Origin: Okeania sp. KiyG1
Lineage (GTDB): Bacteria; Cyanobacteriota; Cyanobacteriia; Cyanobacteriales; Microcoleaceae
DNA length: 64,000 bases
NCBI RefSeq assembly: GCF_014132355.1
Contig: NZ_BLZO01000153.1
Coordinates: forward strand, 1-64,000
Direction: 5' to 3'
The first letter of the stretch is position 1, and every line of letters starts with the position of its first letter. The position numbers were made by a program, and so were the translations under genes. Under the pieces are notes generated by a model. It had not been told where the DNA came from, made no database searches, and saw nothing but the letters and a program-made list of their open reading frames with translations. Shown piece by piece: positions 36,390 through 46,700 of this stretch.

Positions 36390-38714
36390 TCACCAAGGAC
36401 TACCAATAATAGTAAAGCCTGCCCAATAATAAGGATGAGATAAATTTTGACTCTCCTGATTTGCTAACGCAGGGGGTAATACCACTACTACTCCACGACC
36501 TTCAACTCTTCTTAACTTCCCATCTGCAATCACCACCTCCCCTCTTAGCATTGCTAACTGAGCTTGTCTTAGTGCCTCTGCTTTAATCTTGACATCATTC
36601 AAATGAGTATAAAACTCCATCATCAACCCCAATGTACCTTCATCACTCACATCCCACAAACTAGCTAAAGCCGACTTCACTCCTGCTGCTATTGATAACC
36701 CTGCAAACCCTAATTCTGCATTTCTGTCTCCAATAGCAGTAGTGCAAGCTGACAAGACCAACAAATCAACCGCAGGTTGACTCCAACCTAACTTCCTAAT
36801 TTGGTCTAATTTTATTTGTTCATTACCCCACAGTTGAATATAAGAATTACTCGCTTTATCAGGTAAAAATTTTGCATGAGTAGCTAAATGAATAATAGGA
36901 TAAGGATAATTTTGTCGTTGAATTAGTAGGTTATTACGAGTAAAATCTTCATTAAGGAACATATTACCCTGCCATAACTTTTGGGAGATAGTTTGTATCT
37001 CTACGGGTACTCCTGGTAATGGCTTTTGTTCCAGAAATTCACTTGCTCCCATTGCTAATACCTGAGTATCTTGAAGTGGGCGATAGTTAGTATCCATTAA
37101 ACTCACACTAGGAATCAAACTGAGGCTATATTTTTCAATTAAAAATTGTTCCCCATCATGTAACGCTGCTATAGGTAAGCTCCGCAAACCTTCATCCATA
37201 CTAAACAGTAAAGTATCAATATTTGCTGCTTCTAATTCTGCTGATATAGGTGCAATTAACCAATCATATAATTGTTGTGCTGTTGATAGATACTTATCAG
37301 AATGACTAGCGGGATTTTCAATGTCTCCCAGTAATTCGCTAACAAATTTGAGTAATTTTTGGCGTCCAACTTCAGGTTCAAGAATAGTTTTAAGAATTGG
37401 CTTCCCTGATTTAGTATATAAAATGATTTGTAATTGATTGTCATAAGCATTAATATAAACAACTGCAGATTCTTTTCCAGTTTTAGTAGCCATGCCTGCC
37501 AAAATATCTCGGATGTTTTTTGTATTAACTAATTTGTCCTTAAAGTCTTCTCCAAAGTAATTTGAATATTCTTTTACGCGGTTTTCTTCTAACATATTTA
37601 CTATTTGATCTGAACTTTCGGCTGCCATGATAGGATTGGTGTTAACCGTATCAATTATGTTCAATATTTGTTGAGTGTCTATGGTATTGTTGATAGACTT
37701 TTCCATTTGTGATTTAGGTGTGCTAGTATTTACTATTTCGTTATTGTTACTGGGGATTGTATCATTAAGATTGACTGATATCTGGCTTGTATTTTGATTG
37801 GTTTCTTGGGTCTGAATATTGATAGAATTATTGCCAATATTTTGATTGATTTCTCCAATATTTTCTTGGCTACCTGCATTTTGAATATTGGTAGCATTAT
37901 TTCCTGCTGTTTGAGTAACGTTGCTAATATTTTGTTGGTTACCTGCATTTTGAATATTGGTAGCATTATTTCCTGCTGTTTGATTGATATTTCCTGTGGT
38001 AATGTCACTAAATGTAGCTTGAATATTAGTTGCATCATTTCCGGCATTTTGAGTGATGTTTTCTGTGGTAATGTCTCCACCTATAACTGAAATATTGGTA
38101 TTATCATTAGTAGTAATTTGTCCAGTGTTAGTCTGAAGATTAATAGTGTTATTGTTAGTATTGTTAACGCCTGTGTTTTGATTGTTGATGGCATCATTGC
38201 TAGCAGTCTGATTAATATTTCCTGTGTCTATATTACCTGTATTTACTTGAAGATTGGCAGTGTTATTGTTAGCTATATCTCCTGTGTTAGTTTGAATGGT
38301 AGCTGTGTTGTTTGTGGTAGTATTAACTCCTGTATTTTGAGTGTTGATAACATCATTGCTAGCAGTCTGATTAATATTTCCTGTGTCTATATTACCTGTA
38401 TTTACTTGAAGATTGGTAGTGTTATCATTGGCTATATCTCCTGTGTTAGTTTGAATGGTAGCTGTGTTGTTTGTGGTAGTATTAACTCCTGTATTTTGAT
38501 TGTTGATGGCATCATTGCTGGCAGTTTGATTAATATTTCCTGTGTCTATATTACCTGTGTTTACTTGAAGATTGGCAGTGTTATCATTGGCTATATCTCC
38601 TGTGTTAGTTTGAATGGTAGCTGTGTTGTTTGTGGTAGTATTAACTCCTGTATTTTGATTGTTGATGGCATCATTGCTGGCAGTTTGATTAATAATCCGT
38701 GCATCCTTTGCCAA
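36390..38714 (-). pseudogene. CHAT-protease protein with 53-aa N-terminal repeats, 5'-truncated
   Basis: The C-terminal part (about residues 470-774) is a CHAT caspase-like protease with the catalytic His in IIHLATHAKF (about 611) and Cys in LLVLSACTTA (about 656). The N-terminal 340 residues are Asn/Thr-rich repeats of about 53 residues (NQTASNDAINNQNTGVN-type), as in cyanobacterial surface or hemagglutinin-like CHAT proteins. The only start is a weak TTG at 38714, inside foreign sequence of a truncated Tn3 transposase; the true N-terminus, probably with a signal peptide, is missing. It is likely non-functional or expressed poorly. Helper or substrate genes are not obvious nearby. Confidence 0.75.
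38098..38694. repeat. 159-bp tandem repeat encoding the CHAT protein's 53-aa units
   Basis: Near-identical units recur every 159 bp, for example TGTTGATGGC at 38501 and 38660. The last copy stops abruptly at 38694, where the Tn3-derived sequence begins. Such repeats are prone to length change by slippage or recombination. Confidence 0.7.
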
Positions 38715-40552
38715 CCACTACCGCCGGATGATTCCCCTACTCCTAGAGACCTTAGAATTTCGCTCCAACAACGACATTCATCGCCCCGTAATTCAAGCAA
38801 TAGAGCTACTCAAGAAATACGCTCAAAGTAAAGCTAGATACTATGAAAATGGAGAAAATATACCCATTGATGGAGTGTTAAAAAGTGGTTGGAAAGAAAT
38901 CCTTTTAGAAAAAGAGGAAGATGGAAAAGAACGCATTAACCGCATTAATTACGAAATCAGTGTTTTACAAACCCTTCGAGAAAGATTATCCTGTAAAGAA
39001 ATCTGGGTAACAGGAGCATATCGCTATCGAAATCCTGATGAAGATTTACCTACAGATTTTGAACAACATCGTCAAGTTTATTATCAAGCTTTAACCTTAC
39101 CAGAAGATGTAGAAACCTTCGTCCGTAACCTACAACAAAAAATGGCTGACTCCTTAGAAAAATTAGACAAAGGAATGCCTGATAACCCAGATGTTAATAT
39201 TGTCGGAAAAAATCAAGGTTTAATTAGACTTAGCCCATTCCCTGCAGTAAATGAACCTCTAAACCTCAAACAACTAAAAGGAGAAATTAATCGTATTTGG
39301 CATCAAACCAGCTTATTAGATATTCTCAAAGAGACAGATTTAAGGGTTAATTTTACTCGGAACTTCAAGAGTATGGGAACACGGGAAATTATTGATAGAG
39401 AAACGCTACAAAAAAGATTACTGCTTTGCCTCTACGGTATGGGAACAAATACAGGATTGAAACGCATTAATACAGGTATCAATGGCGAAAACTATCAAGA
39501 TTTACTCTATGTCCGCCGTCGCTATATTCATAAAGAACAATTACGCAGTGCCATTACTGAAGTTATTAATGGTATCTTTGAGATTCGTTTACCACAGATT
39601 TGGGGAGAGGGAACCACAACTTGTGCCAGTGACAGTAAACATTTTGGAGCTTGGGAACAGAATTTAATGAACCAATACCACCTCCGTTATAGAGGTCGAG
39701 GAGTGATGATTTATTGGCACGCCATCGAAAAACTCAGCCTGCATTTATTCTCAACTCAAAACTTGTTCTTCAAGCGAGGTGACTGCAATGATTGAGGGTG
39801 TTTTACGTCATTGTTCTAGTATGGAAGTTGAGAAAAACTATGTAGATAGTCACGGACAAAGTGAGATAGCTTTTGCTTTTACCCATTTGTTAGGATTTCA
39901 ATTAATGCCACGGTTAAAGCGAATTAAGGTACAAAAATTGTATCGTCATTATGTTGGCCAGCCAGAAGCTTATCCTAATTTACAACCAATTCTTACCCGT
40001 CCTATTAATTGGGATTTAATTCGGACTCAGTATGACCAAATGGTAAAATATGCCACAGCCTTGAGATTAGGAACGGCAGAAACAGAAGCTATTTTAAAAC
40101 GTTTTAGAAAAAATTCTTTCAAACATCCAACTTATTTAGCTTTAATAGAATTAGGAAGAGTTATTAAAACAATTTTTTTGTGTGAATATCTTAATTCAGA
40201 AGCAGTACGAAGGGAAATAAATGAAGGTTTAAATGTTGTGGAAAGATGGAATGGGGTGAATGATTTTATTTTCTACGGAAAAGGGGGTGAATTTGCTTCT
40301 AATCGTCTAGAAACTCAGGAATTATCAGTATTATCTTTGCATTTATTACAAAATTGTTTGGTGTATGTGAATACCTTGATGATTCAGAGTGTATTGGCAG
40401 AGCCACATTGGTTTAAAAGGTTGACGGAGACAGATTTACGGGCTATTACACCTTTGATTTTTAGTCATGTTAATCCTTATGGTACATTCAAGCTAGACCT
40501 CAAAGAAAGAATTGCTCAGTTGAGCAATTCTTCTGTGGCGATCAGAAACTAG
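38695..40552 (+). pseudogene. tnpA: Tn3-family transposase fragment, 5'-truncated and frameshifted
   Basis: Two overlapping frames (from 38695 to 39795 and from 39779 to 40552) carry the C-terminal two-thirds of a Tn3-type TnpA: NHYRRMIPLLLETLEFRSNN at the start, ASDSKHFGAWEQNLMNQYHL (a catalytic Asp region), then [19 protein letters not shown] and the closing [16 protein letters not shown]. The N-terminal third is missing. A frameshift at an A5 run (39728-39732) breaks the rest; one more A would rejoin [14 protein letters not shown]. No Tn3 terminal repeat, resolvase or res site was seen. The fragment begins exactly at the break point of the CHAT gene. Confidence 0.85.
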
Positions 40553-40708
40553 AGATAATAATGAGTCTGACGGTACTCTGCAACGTGGAGTGAATAGTTT
40601 TTGAGGGAACGGGCGCGCGGACAAACTTGGCTCTAACCTATACTACATAATACTTGTAGCTACATTTCACACTTGAGATACACGCGCTCAACACTCACTT
40701 TTCAGAGC

Positions 40709-40729
40709 AAGAGTATTATTAATACTCTT
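40709..40729. terminator. Hairpin with T run between the transposase fragment and the recombinase fragment
   Basis: AAGAGTATT (40709-40717) and AATACTCTT (40721-40729) pair around a 3-nt loop and continue into a T-rich run on the forward strand. It lies between two convergent genes, so it can serve as a bidirectional terminator. The rest of the 40553-40778 gap holds no gene. Confidence 0.5.
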
Positions 40730-40778
40730 TTATTATGGGAAAATTTTGTCGCATTAATATATATTAAATATATACTTA

Positions 40779-41259
40779 TCAGTCATTTTTTAATAGTATT
40801 TGTAAAGCGTTTTGAGCAACTTGTTCTGCTCTTAATGATGTAACTTTTTGATACTTTAGAGTAGTTTGAATGTGAGAATGACCCATCAAGGCCCGTAGTT
40901 CCTCAATTCCCATTAAACCCACTCTTTCTGTGGCAAAAGTATGACGTAAATCATGTAGCCTCACTCCTGTTAATATGGGACTTTGATTGGTTAATTCTCG
41001 CCATAAGCTATAAACTCGATGATAGGATAATCGGGTAATAATTTCGGTTAATGGATGTTTTGCTGTAAATAGGGCTTTATGAGGTTTGTGTCGATAATAT
41101 TGGATATATTTTTCTAAAAGAATAGCAGAATCTTTACTATAAAAACACCAGCGTTTTTTATTCCCTTTACCTATGACTTGAAATTTACAATTATCTCGGT
41201 CAATATCTTCTAAATTTAAGGACAATAATTCACTGATTCTTGCTCCTGTGCGATGTAGA
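40779..41259 (-). pseudogene. Tyrosine recombinase fragment (C-terminal catalytic half)
   Basis: The conserved catalytic residues are visible: Arg in RTGARISELL at the upstream end, HDLRHTFATE, the His/Trp-type box in LMGHSHIQTT and the nucleophile Tyr in LKYQKV. The frame is open up to 41259, where it meets the mini-element, and the N-terminal half is absent on the other side of that element. The only start in the frame is a TTG at 41225. It is therefore a truncated integrase, probably inactive alone. Confidence 0.8.
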
Positions 41260-42305
41260 TGTAACGGCTCGCAAACAAAAACGCTTCAGCTCGCAAACAA
41301 GGCAATTTTCAGCTCACATTAACTGCAAATAAAAACACCCTTCAGCTCACATTAACTGCAAATAAGCTCAGATTATTTGCAAACAGCTCACAAACAAGAT
41401 TTTCAGCTCACATTAATTGCAAATAAGCTGTAAGCTTTTTGATGCCTAGATTACAAACTTTAAAACATACACTGTCCCCACTGTAAAGACAAATGTCTAC
41501 AGCTAATCCTCACTCCACAAGGGCAGAGTAGTATCAATACTCTGTCCATAACATAATTTTCCAAGTTAAAAATATATTTAGAGGTATATTATTACAGCAA
41601 TTAATTTGAGGGTTTATTATCTAAATTTGTCAAGATAATTTAAGCTTTTTATACAGCTTATTTTTCACATAATTGAATAGCTTTTTCAGACGCTACAAGA
41701 GCAGAAACATTATTATCAATTAAACTATTAATTTTGCTAATCTCTATCAGATTAACTCTTCCTAAATAGCTAAATCCTGTTGAAATTATTGAGATTTCAA
41801 CTTTTAAGCCTAATATGTTGGGCAATTTAATTGTGGATTTACTGTATACTTTCAACGAAAATAATTATGCAAATTGCCTAGTAAGTACATTTTTAAAAAT
41901 TGATAATATAAGTATAAAACAAGGTAATTAATGTTTAATATGTAGTAGAATATATTCATTAAATATATATACTAATTAGTCAATAATATATATACTTTTA
42001 TATATATTATTGACTAGAGAAAAGACCTCAATTAGGGATAAAACGTCGTTTTACTATCAAAAAGGCACTTAATTGGACATTATATGGCCAATGATTTAGA
42101 CAAAAAGACTATAATACTTTCTGTGTCAAAGTTACAGGCTATTTGCAGTTAATGTGAGCTGAAAATTCTGTTTGCGAGCTATTTGCAAATAATTTGAGCT
42201 GATTTGCAGATAATGTGAGCTGAAAGCTGTTTTTATTTGCAGTTAATGTGAGCTGAAAATTAGCTTGTTTGCAAGCTGAGGCGTTTTTGTTTGCAAGCCG
42301 TTACA
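41260..42305. mobile_element. Mini-element A, Tn7-like ends with repeated internal sites (1046 bp)
   Basis: The left end TGTAACGGCTCGCAAACAAA is repeated inverted at the right end (last bases TTTGCAAGCCGTTACA). Inward of both ends are several copies of a roughly 22-bp site with core CACATTAACTGCAAAT (left at about 41311, 41344, 41365 and 41405; right at about 42140, 42181, 42203 and 42235). TGT...ACA termini with multiple internal transposase-binding repeats are typical of Tn7-like elements. No transposase is inside. The flanks (GTAGA and CCTAT) show no 5-bp target duplication, so the element sits at a rearrangement boundary. It truncates the recombinase gene on its left. Confidence 0.65.
41658..41855 (-). 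CDS. Small ORF inside mini-element A, unknown (65 aa)
   Basis: The frame lies in the middle of mini-element A. The product starts MKVYSKSTIKLPNILGLKVEI and has a beta-strand-like start and a helical end (ALVASEKAIQLCE). There is no recognised family and no strong ribosome binding site. It is the only plausible cargo of this element. Confidence 0.3.
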   Translation of the reverse strand: MKVYSKSTIKLPNILGLKVEISIISTGFSYLGRVNLIEISKINSLIDNNVSALVASEKAIQLCEK

Positions 42306-42359
42306 CCTATATCTTAATCCATTTAGGATTGCTATATAACTTTTATTTAAGGAAAATTG

Positions 42360-43718
42360 ATGACACAAACCGTTAGTTCCACTACTGAGGAAAATCTGAA
42401 TTTAGGTATTCTCGCTAAAGAAGCTGGAATTGCCCTAGTCATAAAATTTGCGGGTATTCTTCTGACTTATTTAGTGCAAGTTTTCCTCGCCCGATGGATT
42501 GGCAGAACCGAGTATGGCATTTATGAATATGTCGTTGCTTGGTCTGTCCTCTTAGCCATTCCCGCAGGATTGGGTTTACCCCATACCGTTTTGCGATTTG
42601 TCTCCCAGTACCGGGTGAAAGAAGAATGGGAACTGTTGCGGGGGATCGTGCGCAGCAGTTGGTTGATGACTATTCTAGCTAGTCTCTTAGTTAGCTTGCT
42701 AGCTGCTGGTGTAATTTTACTGCTCAATTATTACCACCCCTTTGCTTATGCCATTCCTTTATTAATCGGTATCGGTCTCATCCCGCTACAAGCCCTAGTG
42801 AAGTTGCAATTAGAAACAGCTAGAGCGGCCAAGGATGTTACTTTAGGTTATGCGCCATCACAAATAATTTGGCCAGTCTTGCTAATCTGTGGCGCATTTC
42901 TGTTCTTAGAGACCAATCGCGCTCTCACAGGAATTTCTGCGATCGCTATCTCTCAAATAACCTTGCTAGCAGTTGTCTTATTCCAGTTGGGATTATTATT
43001 GCTGAAGTTAAACCAAGAATTTGTTGCTAGCAAACCGATCTATGCCATTCGAGAGTGGTTGGGTGTTGCTTTTGTGGTGTTATTACAGTCCGGTTGTTTC
43101 CTCATTCTCAGTAAAACTGACACGATTATGGTGGGTTCAATATTGGGACCGTCCGAAGCAGGGATGTACGCTGCGGCACTGAAGACGGCTAAATGGGTTG
43201 GTTTTGTACCGACAATTATCAATATAGTCGCCGCTCCTAGTTTCGCAGCCCTGTATGCTAAAGAGGATATTGACGGTCTCCAAAAAGTGGTTGGAACAGT
43301 TGCCTTGTGGATTTTCTGGCCTTCTTTGGCTATTTCCTTATTTCTAATCCTCTTCAGTCAACCGGTTTTAGGAATATTTGGCTCGGAATTTATTACCGCC
43401 AATTGGCAGTTAAAGATTTTGGTGTTAGGACGGGCGATTAACTCTTGGTGCGGTCCTGTCTCCACCTTGATGATTATGACGGGGAATCAAAATAAATCCG
43501 CGATGGTTTTTGTTTATGCAACTGCCATCAATATCGTGTTAAATGCGATCGCGATTCCTCTCATTGGCGCGATCGGTGCAGCTATGGTTACAACTCTTAC
43601 TTTCGCCATGTGGAATATTTTGCTGAGTTTTTTAGTCGTGAAATATGTGGGAGTAAGTCCCCTAGTTTTCAGGGGACTTTTTCAACGGGATTCCTCAAAA
43701 TCTGAGATAGGGACCTAA
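42360..43718 (+). CDS. Wzx/MurJ-like (MOP superfamily) flippase of the NRPS cassette (452 aa)
   Basis: Twelve or more hydrophobic segments of the polysaccharide/oligosaccharide flippase (PST/MOP) type are visible, beginning near residue 30 (ALVIKFAGILLTYLVQVFLA) with the family-like IGRTEYGIYEYV shortly after. The ATG at 42360 has AAGGA in front; the frame is also open from a TTG at 42357. It probably exports a lipid-linked or peptide product across the membrane. The 3' end overlaps the 3' end of the NRPS gene by 24 bases in convergent orientation. A role in exporting the NRPS product is inferred from location. Confidence 0.75.
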   Translation: MTQTVSSTTEENLNLGILAKEAGIALVIKFAGILLTYLVQVFLARWIGRTEYGIYEYVVAWSVLLAIPAGLGLPHTVLRFVSQYRVKEEWELLRGIVRSSWLMTILASLLVSLLAAGVILLLNYYHPFAYAIPLLIGIGLIPLQALVKLQLETARAAKDVTLGYAPSQIIWPVLLICGAFLFLETNRALTGISAIAISQITLLAVVLFQLGLLLLKLNQEFVASKPIYAIREWLGVAFVVLLQSGCFLILSKTDTIMVGSILGPSEAGMYAAALKTAKWVGFVPTIINIVAAPSFAALYAKEDIDGLQKVVGTVALWIFWPSLAISLFLILFSQPVLGIFGSEFITANWQLKILVLGRAINSWCGPVSTLMIMTGNQNKSAMVFVYATAINIVLNAIAIPLIGAIGAAMVTTLTFAMWNILLSFLVVKYVGVSPLVFRGLFQRDSSKSEIGT

Positions 43719-46700
43719 TCCCTTCGCTAAGGCTTCACTGTAGATTATAGAGTAATGGTCGCCAGCAATTTTGTGGATATTGATGCCACCAGCAGCTAGA
43801 GAACTCCAACCTTGAATGTGTTCTTCAGCTAATTGTTCCAATGTTTTCTCCGCACAGAAAAGATTAATCCGACCCGAGTAAGGCTGGGGTACATAACTAT
43901 AGCTGGCTAGGCTGTTAGCTTGGTAAACGGCAAATAGCTGACGAATCTGCTCTAGACCCATTTCTGGTGGCAAAAGTTGAACTCTTGTTCCCTCCTTAAA
44001 AATATAGTTTAATTTCTCGTCCAACCCCAGTTGCTCCAGTCGATTTGCTGACACTGGCAGTTCTTTGTGAAAAAGACGACTTAGAGACCCGGCAAAAGAA
44101 GTTACAAGCCTGGCTTCATCTGGTAATGGTTTTTTGAACAAGAAAGGAGAAAAGGGATCTATCAATGCCAAGAGTGATATTTCATGTCCTAAAGAGCTTA
44201 ACTGTTGGGCTATCTCAAAAGCGATCTTAGCACCCAAACAGAAACCGCCAAGTTGGTATGGTCCTTGAGGTCTAACAGTTTGTATTGTTTTGATAAAAGA
44301 GGTAGCCATGTCCTCAAAGCTAGTTAAAGGCTTTTCTTCTCCATTGAGTCCAACAGATTGCAGAGCATAGAAAGGTTGTTCCACACCCAATTGGCGAGCT
44401 AAGTCTGCTAAACACAGAACAATGCCTCCCCTGGGATGAACGCAGAAAAATGGTGGCTTTGAACCGGTTTGCCGAATTGGAACTAAAGGTGAAAAACTTT
44501 GAGTATTGGGGGTACTAGTGAGTAAACGACCTTGGCTTTCAATGGTAGGTTCGGTAAACAGAGTTGTCAAAGGCAGTCTCATTCCAAACTGTTGTTCGAT
44601 GCTCGCCATTAAGCGCAACCCTAACAGGGAATGACCGCCTAAGTCAAAGAAGTTATCTCGCACTCCCACGGAGGGTAGATTGAGAACCTCCGACCAAATT
44701 TGTGCCAGTTGCAGTTCTGTGGTGGTACGGGGGGGGATTTCTCCTACTTCCTGGGTAGAAACATCCGGTGCGGGTAAAGCATGTCGGTTTACCTTGCCAT
44801 TGGGAGTCAAGGGCAGAGACTCCAAGATGACAAAAGCTGCCGGAATCATGTAATCGGGTAGCTTGCTTTTCGCGAAGCTGCGCAATTCACTCATGACCGG
44901 TTGAGAGCCCTTGGCTACTACATAGGTAACCAGGCGTTTATTCCCGGGATTATCTTCGAGGGCAATAACCACCGCTTCTTTGACTTGAGGGTGCTGTGCC
45001 AGTACCGCTTCGATTTCTCCCAGTTCAATCCGGTACCCCCTCAGCTTGACCTGGAAATCTTTGCGCCCGAGAAATTCAATCCCGCCATCGGGTCCCAGGC
45101 GACCGATATCTCCCGTGCGGTAAATTCGCTTGTTGCCCCCTTCTGGGTCGGCTATAAAAACCTTATCAGTCCGCTGAGGTTGCCGCCAATAGCCCAGGGC
45201 GATATAGGGACTGCGAATCCCGATTTCCCCATAGAAATCCGTGACCTGGCCGTTGTCGTCGAACAAGATAATTTCTGTTTCTTCGATCGGATAACCTACG
45301 GGAACCCGATGACCTACTTCTGTTTGTCGATCGATAAAATATTGTAAGGTAACAGTCGATTCTGTCGGTCCCAGACCATTGACCAAGATACAGTCCCCAC
45401 CGAAGTACTGTTGGTAAATTTGCACATCTTGGGGTGTGACCTCCTCTCCTCCGAGGACAATTAAACGCATCTGCGGCAACTTTTGTGCTACCGTCAGGTG
45501 ACTCTCCAAGTGCCGGAATACAGTGGGGGTGGAGTGATAAATGGTAATCCCGGACTGCTGAAGATAAGTAGGCAGAGGAACTAAACCTTCAGACTTGATG
45601 TCGAAGGGATACAGGGTCGCACCATTTAACAAGGCAGCAAAGATATCCATAATTGCCGCATCAAAGGATATGGATGACAGCAGGGTTAACTTATCAGAGG
45701 AGGTGATTTTGAGATTATTGGTATAGTTCCTGATGAAATGCAGCACGTTGCGATGATTTTGCATCACCCCTTTAGGAACTCCAGTAGAACCGGACGTGTA
45801 GAGTATATATGCGAGTTGGTCTGGGGAAATTTCCGGTTTCATTACAGAGCCATCATCTGTGACATCTTCCTTATCAATATTGATGATGGTTATTGCCTCG
45901 GGGCATAATTCCACCGCTAATTCCCGATTCCGGTTGTTGGTCGCTATTGCCGTTGCCTGAGAATCTTCGAGAATATAAGCGAGTCTTTCTCTGGGATAGC
46001 TCGGGTCGAGGGGCACATAGGTTTTTCCGGCTTTGAGTACTCCTAAAATTGCTGCTATTGCCGGGGCATCATGTTCCAATAGCAGGGCAATTCGTTGTTG
46101 GGCACCACCGCATTTGTTGAGGACTATTCCTGCGACCCCCTCGGCCTTCCGTTCTAGTTCTGTATAAGTCCATTGGTAATTTGGGGTTTTGATGGCTAGA
46201 TTCTGGGGATATTGCCGAACCTGTTGAGCAAATCGCTCTGGGAGCGATCGCTCTATTTCTGTTCGCGCAAATTCCCTAAAGGCAAGGCTTGGAGAAATCT
46301 GCTCCCTGAGATCGGGATAATGCTTATGTTCGGTTCTTAATAGAGCCAAACCTGAGAGCCTCTGTTGGGGTACGTTGACTATCTGCTCTAATAAATACTG
46401 ATAGTGTTCCAGCAGTTGAGACATTCTCAGGGAACTAAATAGCTCGGCGTTGTACGATAATGTCAGTTGGATACTCTCATTGGTTTGGAGAACGTACAGG
46501 GTTAAGTCAAACTTAGACTGAGCAACTCCTAAAGAGAGTTTTTCTACTGTCAGCCCTGGGAGTGACAAGGGACGACGGGGCACGTTCACCATATCGAACC
46601 AAACTTGAAAGAGAGGATTGCGACTTAAATCTCGCTCCGGTTGCAACTGTTCGACGAGCTTCTCAAAGGGCATATCTTTATGAACATAAGCCCCCAAGGT

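Noticed and set aside
38118-38831. 237-aa forward ORF, Ser/Ile/Val-rich and repetitive
   Set aside because: It is the opposite-strand shadow of the CHAT protein's 159-bp repeats and crosses the Tn3 junction.
41300-42260. Repeats in mini-element A as a possible CRISPR array
   Set aside because: The copies are unevenly spaced, inverted between the two halves and lack constant-length spacers, so they fit transposase-binding sites.
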